Source: Glandiceps talaboti
Taxonomy: Eukaryota; Hemichordata; Enteropneusta; Spengelidae
Direction of reading: 5' to 3'
Length of the DNA stretch: 64,000 nucleotides
Assembly (NCBI RefSeq): GCF_964340395.1
Contig: NC_135569.1
Coordinates: 17,346,257-17,410,256, forward strand
Positions 1 to 10,660 of the stretch are shown here, piece after piece. The position numbers were made by a program, and so were the translations under genes. The first letter of the stretch is position 1; each line of letters starts with the position of its first letter. A model generated the notes under the pieces. The model saw only the letters and a program-made list of their open reading frames with translations, searched no databases and was not told the DNA's origin.

Positions 1-1157
1 ATATTATATTGGTATTAATTGAGTCTAGTAATAACAATATTCTGTAATTTCAAACTAATTCTTTTCTTTCTGACCATATTTTATGAAATTCTAAAATTTC
101 AATTGCTTATTTTTAGGGGGTATTTTTGCAACTTTTAATTTTGTTTCTTTTTCATTGCAAGCTGTTTGTCGTACGCTTCAATCTGGTTCTTTTGTTCAGG
201 GGAATGAATAGAAATTCCTTCTTCTACAACAGTAAAGAGGAATTGTTTATTTATAATTTTGAAAAGATATGTCACAAAAACTTGTACATTCATTCATTCA
301 CCATATTTCATCAAAACTAGGATTGCAAGACAGTTATTTTACATCAAACTTATAAGCCACCAATCTTTGTTTGGTTTAATACTTTAAAACAAAACTTAAA
401 TTTTTACTTTATTAGCATATACTGATTTCCTTGACCAATCAGCAAAATAATATGCAAAAAAAAATTGTAAAAAATGTAAATTTGCTACAAGTTTTTTCTC
501 TGAAGTATTTTATTTGTAAATTTGTGATATTGCTACTACTACACAAACATTGTTGTGCCATTTGATTTCTAAAATTGTGTGTATGCCATTTTGCCCCTAA
601 AATTTTAGCACCAAAATATAAGTATGCATATTTCATACATTTTTTCCAATTCATATTTGAAACTTTCCTACAGAAAACATGAGTTTACATTCATTTATCT
701 TATTTAGTAATGTTTTCGGAATGGGTGAACATTTTCATTGAACAGTACTAGTGAAGTATTTGATACTGACAGCCAAATTAAATATTAGAATTAACAAATA
801 TCCAGCACATATGATATGTGTCTGTACAATGTCGTTTGTAGAAATGACAAGAAAAAGTTAAATGGAGTGGAAGTAAAATGTCAAAAAATTGTCACTTAGA
901 AAATTGAAGTAAAGTACATAGTCATTTTTGGGTTTATAGTTGACTGGTACAAAATCATGATGGCCATTCTCAGTTGCCATGACGATGGTAAATGATATTA
1001 CTCCAAGCACAAAAATTAAAAAAAAGGCAATACAATTATATTGACTTTCATTAGGAAGTAATATCTCATCAATGAATATTTGTTTTTGTTTAGTAATCAT
1101 TTGCATATGAAATTACATTGACCTATGTTGAGGCCTATCAATCCATAACATCAAAGT
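1..1157. other. AT-rich intronic sequence
   Basis: No coding homology, tandem array or recognisable repeat end was seen here. The short open frames are scattered, low in complexity and start without context. It is probably part of the intron upstream of the PRDM exon. Confidence 0.5.
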
Positions 1158-1483
1158 ATTGTGTGTGTGGGATGAGATAAGGGTTATGTGATGGTGGTGT
1201 GGGATGGGATAAGGGGTATGTGATGGTGGTGTGGGATGGGAAAAAGGGTATGTGATGGTGGGATGGGATAAGGGGTATGTGATGGTGGTGTGGGATGGGA
1301 TAAGGGGTATGTGATGGTGGTGTGGGATGGGATAAGGGGTATGTGATGGTGATGTGGAATGAGATAAGGGGTATGTGATGGTGGTGTTGGATGGGATAAG
1401 GGGTACATGTATGTGATGGTGGTGTGGGATGGGATAAGGGGTATGTGATGGTGGTATGGGATGGGATAAGGGGTATGTGATGG
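1158..1483. repeat. 32-bp G-rich minisatellite
   Basis: About ten head-to-tail units of 32 bp contain the core GGGATGGGATAAGGGG followed by TATGTGATGGTGGTGT. One unit is shortened and a few carry substitutions. The minus strand is open in two frames as a Pro/His/Ser-rich repeat, which follows from the composition and is not evidence of a gene. The G-runs could allow G-quadruplexes on the + strand. Confidence 0.9.
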
Positions 1484-2668
1484 GGGAAAGGGCTGTTTGA
1501 CTTTAGTTTTTGAAGAATTTGACCGTCATGATGATTTAATTTATGTGTAAAGAAATGAAATGTCAGGTGTAGATGGATATTTATAACCATGGTAACCTTG
1601 TAGACCAACCAGAAACTATGACAATTAAGTAAGGGATGACATCAAAATCAAACACATCGTAATTCCGCGTCGTAACGAGTAAAGACGAGTAGCTACGAGT
1701 AGTCACTATGTACTACGTGAAACAGGAGATAATGAGGTGTTCAAGTTCATGAATAACTGACAATAGATAATCAGTTCACTTTTCTTTGTTTCCCGTAAAG
1801 ACGTCGTCTTTGAGCGTAGATACGCGTAATTTTTTATCGCCAACACACAATAGATAGTGATTCTCACCTTCCGTGTTTCCAATGATGACGGTCATCTTCC
1901 ATCGTAGTTGATCGTAGTTTGTCATAATTTTCGATTGTCAAAGAAAACCATGTACTCCAGCCAGTAATGTGCTGATGAAACTAGTACTGTACATGTTTTT
2001 ATGAGTGCAAGTTCATGGGCGATATTCATAAAAAAACAATAAGATACGCACAAAATCAAAGTTTCAATATTCAGAAAATCTTTTCACTAACATGACGGTA
2101 TGTATTCGAAATTTATTGTGATGGACTCATGAACGTAATATTGTAACAGTCCTGGGTTAACAGTAAATCTTTGAGGAAGATTATCATACAATTGTGTGAC
2201 TCTCAAAGCATCAATCGCGGTTACACTTTCTTTTTGTTTTTTGCACGGTCGACAAACTAACACTAACAGTACAACTTACAAGCTCATGCTTGGCGGCCAT
2301 GGTAGGGCCAAGAAATGCTGTTGAATTTCCGGGTTGCGGAAGTGCAGTTTAGACTTTTATATCATCGAATAATAAGATTTGTTTTATATATTCTAAAACA
2401 ACAACAAATTTTTTATGTTTCTCAGTACAGTAACATTCCTAAATGATGGGGTTGAGTTGAGAAATTGCAATGTTTGGCAACATGTGGCGTGATGTTGGTA
2501 GATAAACATAGAGATGCAAGTGATGAACGTATTCAGTTATTCGTAACCCGAAATTTTGTTATATAAATGACATTTTTCCTCAAAATTTTGAAGAAACAAA
2601 ACGTTTTTCGGTGACTTCTAAATCAATCAAATCAAACGATATATTAATGCGAGACAAGCTTTAGTTTT

Positions 2669-5600
2669 TAGCTCCGCTGTCAGCGAAAGCTGAAAGCGTA
2701 GCTTTAGGTATAGGTTGTATTAAGGTATATGTATAGGTGGAATCAATGGTGTCCGTCAAACTTTTATATTTTCATCATCTTCTCCGAAAGTGACAGTCAT
2801 AATTCTTCGATATTTGGTGTACATGTACCCTGGGGGGGGGGGGGGGGAGGCTATTCAGATTTGTTCATGCCAAGTTGATCTGTGCCATTTTCAATTTTTT
2901 ATGATTTTTTTTCAAAAAATGACACTTTCATCATCTCCTCGATTACTACTTATCAGATTGCTTTGATATTTGGTGTGTTGATGCACAGAGGGTAGCTTAC
3001 TTAGATTTGTTAATTTCAAGTCAGCACGTTTTCATTTTTACTTTTTATGATTTTTTTTTGTAATTTGAAAAAAAATGAATATGTTAATGAGCATTATGAC
3101 CGCCGCCATATTGGAAATCAGTCGACGAGACTTTAAGTAAACTGCCACTTTTCAAAAGACACTATTGACGTCAAACAAGCAATGTAATATGTCCGCAACA
3201 AACCACATTTGCATACTACATGTATCTATCCTCATAATATGCTCCAGATAGCAACACTGTGAATGGCTGCTCACGGGCTTTATTAGTCCCCGCGGACGAA
3301 GTCCGGAACGGGGACTTATGGATTGGGTTCCGTCTGTCCGTCCGTCCGTCCGTCCGTCTGTCCGTAGCTGTTTCTTGGAGATGCCTGGACCGATTTTTTT
3401 CAAACTTGGTACAGGGGCAACATGCTATGGCATACATATGCACGTCAATTTGTTTTATGATACGATCCAATATGGCCGCCTAGCAACCATTTTGTTTGTG
3501 AATTTTCCCTGTCTAAAGCCATAACTCAGACATGCTTTAACAGATCTCATTCAGAGTTGGTATTAGGACAGTGTTCTATGACATACATGTGCATATTAAT
3601 TGTTGTCATGATACGATCCAATATGGCCGCCTAGCAGCCATTTTGTTTGTGAATTTTCATGTCCAAAGCCATAACTCAGACATGCTTGAACAGATCTCAT
3701 TCAAAGTTGGTATTAGGACAGTGTTCTATGACATGCATGTGCATATCCATTTTCATTGTGATATGATCCAATATGGCTGCCTGGTAGCCATTTTGTTTGT
3801 GAATTTTCATGTCCAAAGCCATAACTCAGACATGCTTGAACAGATCTCATTCAAAGTTGGTATTAGGACAGCGTTCTATGACATACATGTGCATATCCAT
3901 TTTCGTCGTGATACGATCCAATATGGCTGCATGGCAGCCATTTTGTTTGTGAATTTTCCATGTCCAAAGCCATAACTCAGACTCCATTTTCATCATGATA
4001 TGATCCCCTATACCCAACCAATCCTTTATTGTTGGAGGCATATTCCATGTCCAACAAGCACACACAACATATCTAAGTCTGTTTGTTTTAGGTTCACAAA
4101 TGTTGTTGCGTGATCAGAGTAGTGATAATTCCTTAAAACCCAATTATAGCTGGGTCTATGTCATTATCAATGACTTGTTTTTTGGTATTTTCAACTCGCC
4201 ACAACTTTCACTAGAGTTCCCCATTTTAGATACTGAAGATGCCTAAACCTCAACTGATATATCTTCTTTCGTGCCAGCAAAATAAATTTTGGCATTACAT
4301 TTAGGAATACCGATTTTCCGACGAATTCGGGACGCATACTTGAGGCCCTGAAATTTCGACCCAGTTTTTCGCTCATAGCATGGAAGTATAACCCTCCATA
4401 CTCAGTTTCCTCAATACGAACCGGAAAGTTTACAAATTTCACAAAAAGGTGGATTTTTATGTGTTTTAAATAAGCATGGCAAGTAAATTTAGTAGGATCC
4501 TTGTGTAACGGTCCTGACCGTTCAAGAATTTTAGGTAGAAAATGACTGATTTGACGCGGAAGCTGAAGATGACCTCGTTTGATGTCCGGGCGATTTTCCA
4601 CAGCAAAAACACGAGAGTTCTTGGTACTCACTAAAATCACACTTCAGACCCACTATAAAAGTTTGATGTTTTCAGATAAACTGTATCTTGTGATTAACTC
4701 TATATTGTCGTGCAATTTGGAGTGACAGTGAACCAGAATGAAGACAACTCGCATAAGGAAGGCATGCCTAGGCATGTGGTTGAAGTTATGCAAGAGCAGT
4801 CTCACTGCCGACTGTGAATCGACCAAACTTTGTTTATTGGCAGACAGTTTACATGTAAAGTTAAACGACATGAACGTGTCTTGCCATTTCCAAAATGCAA
4901 ATATTTGGCAGGTAAAAATAATTAAAATAATTACAACTTTAATTTGGCTTCAGACTTTGCATTATGTTTTTCGTATCTTTCCCCGTTTTACATGTAAATC
5001 TGAAAAGGTTCTCTCTGGTCATGCCAGTGGTTAGCCCTGCTTACATACGACAGGCGGTGCACAAGTCTATGTTGCTGACTAGTAGGGACAATTGTCAGAA
5101 TCGAGTCCCGGATTACTCCGTATGCAAGCACGACTCGTCAGTGATAATACTGGGACTGCTTTGAGTACGAGCGAGGTGAGGCATGTTGAGGTAATTTGTT
5201 GAGAATTATAAATATTGCAAAATGTCAAGTACAAGGTTTAAATACAATGGAATGATGAAAAAAAATTGGCCGAGTCTGCTGACAGGCGCCGGTCACAAGG
5301 AACTCCGTAAATTAAAATATCAGACGATGTTATGTCTACTACAACTAGTACAAGTTGAATGTTGTTGACTTGGTAAATTTGTTAGAAAATTGAAATTCGA
5401 ATTGCCTCAAAATTATTTTAGATCCCTAGTTTATTTCATTCATCATTAAAATTTTCCAGGGTTAAAGCTGTAAGACACTGGAATTATTTATAGCCAACCT
5501 CAAAATCCTCTTTTTTTTCTTTTTTCTTTGTGCATTTCCCAGTCATTATTTTTCTGAGATTTTGTGTAATTTTTCATAACAGTAGATTTTTTAAATAAAA

Positions 5601-5819
5601 TGGTGACTATGGTATAAAAGTACAATACATTACCAACTTTCTGTGTAAAATGTGTTTTATAGTGAGACATCATATGAAACCACTAACCACTTTATTACAT
5701 CGCTAAAACAAAACTGCATAGTGAAGAGCTGAAGAACTGAACCACTTCTACATGTTACCAAAATAAAAAATTAAATTAAAAACAACAGCGGAGCTATTCT
5801 GACCGATAGGTCGCTTGTT
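2669..5819 (+). mobile_element. Family B Helentron-like element, copy 1 (complete, nested in D)
   Basis: The element starts TAGCTCCGCTGT (2669-2680) after a T-run. The exact inverse ACAGCGGAGCTA lies internally at 5785-5796. It is followed by the hairpin GACC-GATA-GGTC (5801-5812) and the terminal CTTGTT (5814-5819). A second small hairpin, CAGC-GAAA-GCTG, lies just inside the 5' end. An asymmetric inverted repeat plus a 3' hairpin and T-run insertion is the pattern described for Helentron-type rolling-circle elements and their non-autonomous derivatives. That assignment is inference, because no Rep/helicase is present. Without nested A the element is about 2.26 kb. Family A interrupts it at 3284-4179, and the related copy at 50488-52583 lacks A at that site. 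Confidence 0.75.
3284..4179 (+). mobile_element. Family A Helentron-like element, copy 1 (nested in B)
   Basis: The 5' end reads TAGTCCCCGCGG followed by a CGGAC-GAA-GTCCG hairpin, then a (GTCC)n tract. The body has tandem units of about 150 bp; the start of the unit recurs near 3523, 3673, 3823 and 3974. The 3' end has the hairpin GTCATT-ATC-AATGAC (4160-4174) and the terminal CTTGTT. The 3' subterminal inverted repeat is degraded here compared with copy 4. The open frames across it are incidental: they follow the repeat unit and are shared by no known protein family. Confidence 0.8.
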
Positions 5820-6189
5820 AATTTGTTTTTGTGGACAATGTTCGAATTCGACTGACGAATCTTGCGACTCAAATCTAACACGATCAATGCACCATTCACC
5901 AGCCAGATGAAAAAGGTCGACATGTTTGTTGACTAGAAGTGCATAAGGAACTTGTGAGGCAGTCCGAATAAATAGATGTAAAATCCGATGTTTCGAAAAT
6001 GATCATAGTTTGGGCTCATGAATAACGGACAATAGGTGTTTACTTTTTATTGTCTACAACCTAAAGTACATGAATATGCGTTGAGACTTATATGAATATT
6101 CACCGTAGTACATCGTAACTACTAGTAGCTACTCGTCGTAACGAGTAAAGACGCGTAATTACGATGTTTTTGATTTTGATGTCGCCCCT

Positions 6190-7810
6190 AATTGGAAATG
6201 ATGGGGTATGGAAGATACATTGTTATGTATGTCTCCAGGTTGTTGGCTAATTTAATATTAAAAATTTTATCAAAATATTAAAAGGTTTGTCAAACACCCA
6301 TTGTCACTCAATAATTCCCCCATATCACACCACCCAACTGCTATTCCATCCACCACTTCCCACCCCCTCAACATTACCCAACACCTTCCCACCCCTTGTT
6401 TCCATATGCGCTGAATCCCCCTGCCCCCTTGTAATAACCCAAACCCCTTCTACCTTGCCCTACTAGATTAAAGTTTATTGTGTGAACTGACTTTCCATTA
6501 CATTTAGTGACCTTTTCAAAGAACAGGTTACCTGTGATACATTGTAGATACATTTGATATAACTTGTAGCAAAAAAAAAAAAGAATTATATCACAGTCAA
6601 ATATGGCTACATTTGATATACTTTGTAGCCAGTAAATATCATATAAGGACATCCATTGTTAATGTTGATCCTCATTCCTTGTATAGTGCTAGTGATATAG
6701 CTAGCTATAACTTTGTCACTGTGCATTTTCGAAGTATGACATAATTTTCCGGAAACCTGATAGTTCGGAGGTGTGTGTATTAAATGAAAATAGCAATATT
6801 GTATTAAGTTCTTTTAGTGAGAGAGTCCTTAGCTGGTAAGGGCATGCAGGTCCATCACTTCCTGTCCTGAAAAGCAACCATTAATGATAGATATCAGGTA
6901 AATAATTCCAAGGCTAGATATTGTACTTGAAGGGGTTGCTGTATATAGTGATTGTGTAAAGATGTCGGTGTTTGATTGTAACAACGTAAGTATTTAATGT
7001 CTATGACTGTCTAGATGTCGATTACTGTCCAACCGCTTTGTGCTTGTAAATCGCGGTGGGACCACGGCAACAGTGCAAGTGTAAATATCGGTTTATGAGA
7101 CAATTGTATGAAATGATTATACTCTTAATAAATTTAGGTTGCCAATGATTGGTCTTGTCTGTCGTATATTCTATGATGTTAGCCGACACTTCTGTAAACT
7201 GTCTTACAGTTTGACCTCTACCTGTGTTTAGTGCTGACATTTCATCTATGATTTAAAGTTTTAGGGTCGACTTCATTTCATTGAGTATGTTTGAACATAT
7301 GTTAGATCCATGTGTCAACAATGTCATTTACACCTTATCTGAGTAATTATGATAGAAACTTTGTGAAAGTCAAACAGGTGATTTTAATCTACAGCTGTCT
7401 AATTTGATGATCAAAGTGTCTGAAGTGACCATTCTTCAATCTTATAGAGTAGTTTAGATATTTGACAGGATTATTCTCCTAGCATTCCACATATAATTTA
7501 TGCCAGCTTACTTAATGTTGTGTTTTTAGCACAACTGAACTGATAGGTGTTTTTGGACACATTGTAGGATTATTTTTATAATAGGAATGATATAAATCAA
7601 ATATTTTATAATAGAATTTTACAAAGGAATTGAGTAATCCAAAGATTTCCAAGTTGTGACAAAAATCTAATTATTTGACACATTTTGTAAATGATGATTG
7701 CGGATTGGAACAATAGAAAAAATTGGAAGGAATTGTTTAAGGACAATAAAAGTCCAACAAATTTGAAAAAAAAAGGTTCCCAAATGTACAATTTATTATT
7801 TCAACCTGTA
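6190..7810. other. Intronic sequence without recognised features
   Basis: This is AT-rich sequence with a C-rich patch around 6300-6440 and no coding homology. The first 17 bases of family E (T-run plus TAGCACAACTGAA) occur near 7523-7539, but the match ends there, so no element is called. Confidence 0.45.
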
Positions 7811-8192
7811 GTTTGGAGCATTGCGATTGGTCAGACTGTACCTGTGATATAATTATGGCAGCATATTTGCATAGCATGTAGAACAAACAGTTTGGAGCAT
7901 TGCAATTGGTCACACTGTGCCTGTGATACCTAAATAGGGCATCATATTTGCATAGCATGTAGAACAAACAGTTTGGAGCATTGCGATTGGTCACACTGGG
8001 CCTGTGAAACCTAAATAGGGCATCATATTTGCATAGCATGTAGAACAAACAGTTTGGAGCATTGCGATTGGTCACACTGTGCCTGTGATACCTAAATAGG
8101 GCATCATATTTGCATAGCATGTAGAACAAACAGTTTGGAGCATTGCGATTGGTCACACTGTGCCTGTGATACCTAAATAGGGCAGCATATTT
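7811..8192. repeat. 81-bp minisatellite, about 5 units
   Basis: Units of 81 bp begin GTTTGGAGCATTGCGATTGG. Each also carries ATATTTGCATAGCATG. The first unit is the most diverged. Since 81 is divisible by three, the minus strand stays open for 154 codons as a repeated peptide, which is a by-product. Each unit contains a reverse CCAAT box (ATTGG) and an octamer-type ATTTGCAT, so the array clusters potential factor sites. No function is shown. Confidence 0.9.
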
Positions 8193-9334
8193 GGATCTCA
8201 AAGTGTCTTATCTCATCTCTTCTTATCTCAAACATGTTTGTAAGTTGAATTCAATTAGCTGATTGGCTTTGTTGTAACAATTAATTGTATGGGAAGAGGC
8301 TGCCACTTGATGTTGGTAGTTACTCCTTAGCTATGGTACCCATCCAACTGTGGTGATGTCTGCTAGCTGTGTCTGTGTTCTGTGTGCCAGAAATAAGGGT
8401 GACATTTTGTAAAATTAATTAAGTTTTGTTTAATTTTATTGTAAGTTTGAAAGAGATAGTAATCTCAGGTCAAATCCTCTTTGTTGCCTTTTACAAACTT
8501 TCTTCTTACTTAGTATTCAATTTGAACTTTTGTTCCAAACACAACTAGAAAATTTACCTGAAATTTTCAACTGTACACTTCAGTCTTTGTCAACAGATTG
8601 ACCCACTATTTCTTCTTACTTCTTATTTTTTGTCAATTTTTTTTCTAAGCCAATTTTTGTGAATTTGGTGAACTGTTGTGTTGTTAAATATTTCTAAACC
8701 TTCAAATCAGGTCTTTACTGTCAATAGATGCATCAAATTTGATTAAACTGATCAGATATTAGTAGGTATGGTTGGAAACTGTTGTATAAGCTGTATTTAT
8801 TAAAATGACTATGTAATCAAACACATTATCTGAAAGCATGTCATTGCAGTTTGCACTTGTAGATAAATTGTCCTCAAACTGCATTTTATTTAGAAATATA
8901 AAAAACCCCAACTTTTGTCCTTTGATTGGATTGATAGGTATGTAAGGGCTTTTGAAAGGGCTTCTGTTTAAAGTACATCATACCTACAGCAAAGTTTGTA
9001 TGTAGTCAAAATCAATTTGGAAAAAAAAGTCAGTTGCCTTACAAAGATAGTGGCCTATGTGCAAAACTTTGCTGTGGTTATCATTTTTCTTTGAATGCAC
9101 ACCTTGAAAGTGACTTTGATGACATTGTATGGATGGCCTTCTTTTAAATCATTGAATTTGAATAGAACCTTTACTGTTCAGTGTTGTGTTAATAGCAGGA
9201 ATGATGTGCACTTATTTTCATAAATTCCACTTCTATTAGAGAGTACATGAAACCCATGTAAATGTAACTAACAACACATGTTATGAAAACCATCCACATA
9301 CCTCTACTATATACTGGCATTCTTATTTGTGCAG
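8193..9334. other. Intron upstream of the PRDM exon
   Basis: AT-rich sequence without a coding match. It ends in a pyrimidine-rich stretch and the acceptor of the PRDM exon. Reading frames that extend upstream of 9335 from an ATG at 9283 cross the splice acceptor, so that ATG is not the true start. Confidence 0.6.
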
Positions 9335-9337
9335 CAG
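9331..9337 (+). other. Tandem (NAGNAG) splice acceptor
   Basis: The sequence TTATTTGTGCAGCAG|ATG offers two acceptors three bases apart, after 9334 and after 9337. Using the second would remove one residue at the exon junction without changing frame. The preceding tract is only moderately pyrimidine-rich. Confidence 0.65.
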
Positions 9338-9639
9338 ATGAAGTAGAAGACGTTATCGGAGAGGAAGAGATGTATGAACATAGTGGGACCCCACTGCACA
9401 TGGACCATGCCATGGCTAACGACACACAACCACACCATCAAGATCAACATGTAGAACAATCGCCTGTTTACATCCCAGAGGACGTTGTGCTTCCAGAACA
9501 GTTTGAACTCAGAGAATCTAGAATCCAAGGTGCAGGATTGGGAATTTTCACAAAAGTGAAGTTACAAGTCGGTGAAAAATTTGGTCCATTTCTTGGTGTG
9601 AACAATAACATGGTGAAAGACATGCAGTATGCATGGGAG
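9335..9639 (+). CDS. PRDM3/16: Internal exon of a PRDM3/16 protein (start of PR domain)
   Basis: This exon encodes about 101 residues of a PRDM3/PRDM16 (MECOM, PRDM16, hamlet) transcription regulator. In vertebrates these nuclear proteins combine a PR/SET-type methyltransferase-related domain with two C2H2 zinc-finger clusters. An acidic N-terminal part (EDVIGEEEMYEH) leads through a His/Gln-rich linker into VYIPED, FELRES, GAGLGIF and GEKFGPF. These are the hallmark blocks at the beginning of the PR domain in this subfamily. The frame is phase 1 at the acceptor, and the exon ends after a complete codon in AWE, followed by GTAAGA. The vertebrate proteins also read GWE at about this place. No start codon belongs to this exon, so an upstream exon is required. 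The rest of the PR domain and the zinc fingers must lie on other exons, which I did not find in the following 54 kb. The subfamily assignment is secure; MECOM and PRDM16 split within vertebrates, so neither name alone is appropriate. Confidence 0.93.
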
Positions 9640-9645
9640 GTAAGA
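9640..9645 (+). other. PRDM3/16: Splice donor of the PRDM exon
   Basis: The junction GAG|GTAAGA is a near-consensus donor. It closes the exon after a whole codon (phase 0). The open frame continues only a few codons further into the intron before a stop. Confidence 0.85.
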
Positions 9646-10392
9646 TGCTCTCTAATCTCATTTTAGTTTTAAATTGTGCTCACAAAGGCATTTTTTCTTC
9701 CAAAATTTTTGTGTTAATTTTGGAAAGAAAGGATCTGTGTATTTGCTTCTTCTGTAGCAGTTGAAAGTTGGTCACATTCAGAGATTTGAATTTTGGAAAG
9801 AAAGTGATCTCCATGTTTGTGTACTCAAGAAATTGCAGATGATGAAAGATTAATATTTAAAAAACTGATCTTTGTGTTTGTCAAGTCAGCAGATATTATG
9901 GAATTTAAATTGTTACTTTCAAAGGTCTGAATTTTCAAAAGAAAAAGGTCTTTATACACTCGCCAACTCAAAAAATGGCGGGATATTATGGGACTAACAT
10001 AGGTTGCTTTCAAAGAATTTAATTTTTGAATGAAAATTACCTTTGTATTTGTCTACTTGTGAACTACCAGATGTTTTATGAGAATTGGTCATAAATTTTT
10101 GAAAGACAATGTGATCTTTGTGTTGATGAGAATTGGTTATAAATGTTTGAAAGACTGATCTTTGTGTTTGCCGATCCATGAACCAACAGATGCTATGAGA
10201 TAAAGATTGGTTACTGTCTGAAACTGTGAGGAAGTAAGCAATGTCTGTGTACTTGTACAGTTTAAACTGAACAATTGTTAATTGTCTATAGTTAATTGGC
10301 TCCAATGAATAACTATGCTGTTTGTCTTTTGAATTCAATTTGCCTCTATTTATGTCTCTTGTGTTATTGTGCAGTGATAGCTTATTATCATC

Positions 10393-10424
<32 letters not shown>

Positions 10425-10660
10425 CATCTTCTTCTTCTTCTCAATATTGTCTACTAATTGACTCTTTAAAAAGTAATTAACATACTCCTGAAAAGAAAGT
10501 CACCCTTTGTATCCCAATTTTCATTTTAATTAGTAGTGAAAACTTCTACTAGTGTTGACCACATCCCTAATTTGTAGAAATAATAAACACCAGCTGAGAT
10601 GTGTCAAATACAAAGCAATGGACCTAATGTTTTCAGGTGACAATGTTAGTTGGCAGCTAT
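9646..10660. other. Intron start with degenerate repeats and a (TCA)n tract
   Basis: Between about 9715 and 10200 phrases such as GATCTTTGTGTTTG and TTTTGGAAAGAAA recur irregularly, suggesting an old, decayed tandem repeat. A (TCA)n/(TTC)n microsatellite lies at about 10385-10440. No exon is recognisable. Confidence 0.5.

Larger units (their letters stand above)
1632..6189. mobile_element. Family D DNA transposon with long TIRs, carrying nested B and A
   Basis: The ends are inverted relative to each other over about 90 bp (1632-1721 and 6100-6189). Both termini read AGGGRYGACATCAAAATCAA inward. Within the inverted repeats a 20-bp module, beginning CGTCGTAACG, keeps the same + strand orientation at both ends instead of being inverted. 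Removing nested B (2669-5819) leaves about 1.4 kb of D sequence with no transposase-like open frame, so this is a non-autonomous element. The flanks show no clear target duplication, so I cannot assign a superfamily. Part of D recurs at 59588-59975 without the B insertion. Confidence 0.75.

Noticed and set aside
4191-4640. 149-codon minus-strand frame in family B copy 1
   Set aside because: The related region of B copy 3 (about 51190-51450) carries deletions, including one of 16 bases that breaks the frame. There is no recognisable domain.
7523-7539. Possible family E 5' end (T-run plus TAGCACAACTGAA)
   Set aside because: The match stops after 17 bases, with no (TGTC)n tract, inner modules or 3' end. 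It is too short to call an element.
7737-8201. 154-codon minus-strand frame
   Set aside because: It is a reading of the 81-bp minisatellite, whose length is divisible by three.
9283-9334. Upstream ATG giving a longer PRDM frame
   Set aside because: The extra codons lie before a good splice acceptor and do not resemble PRDM3/16. The homologous sequence begins within the exon.
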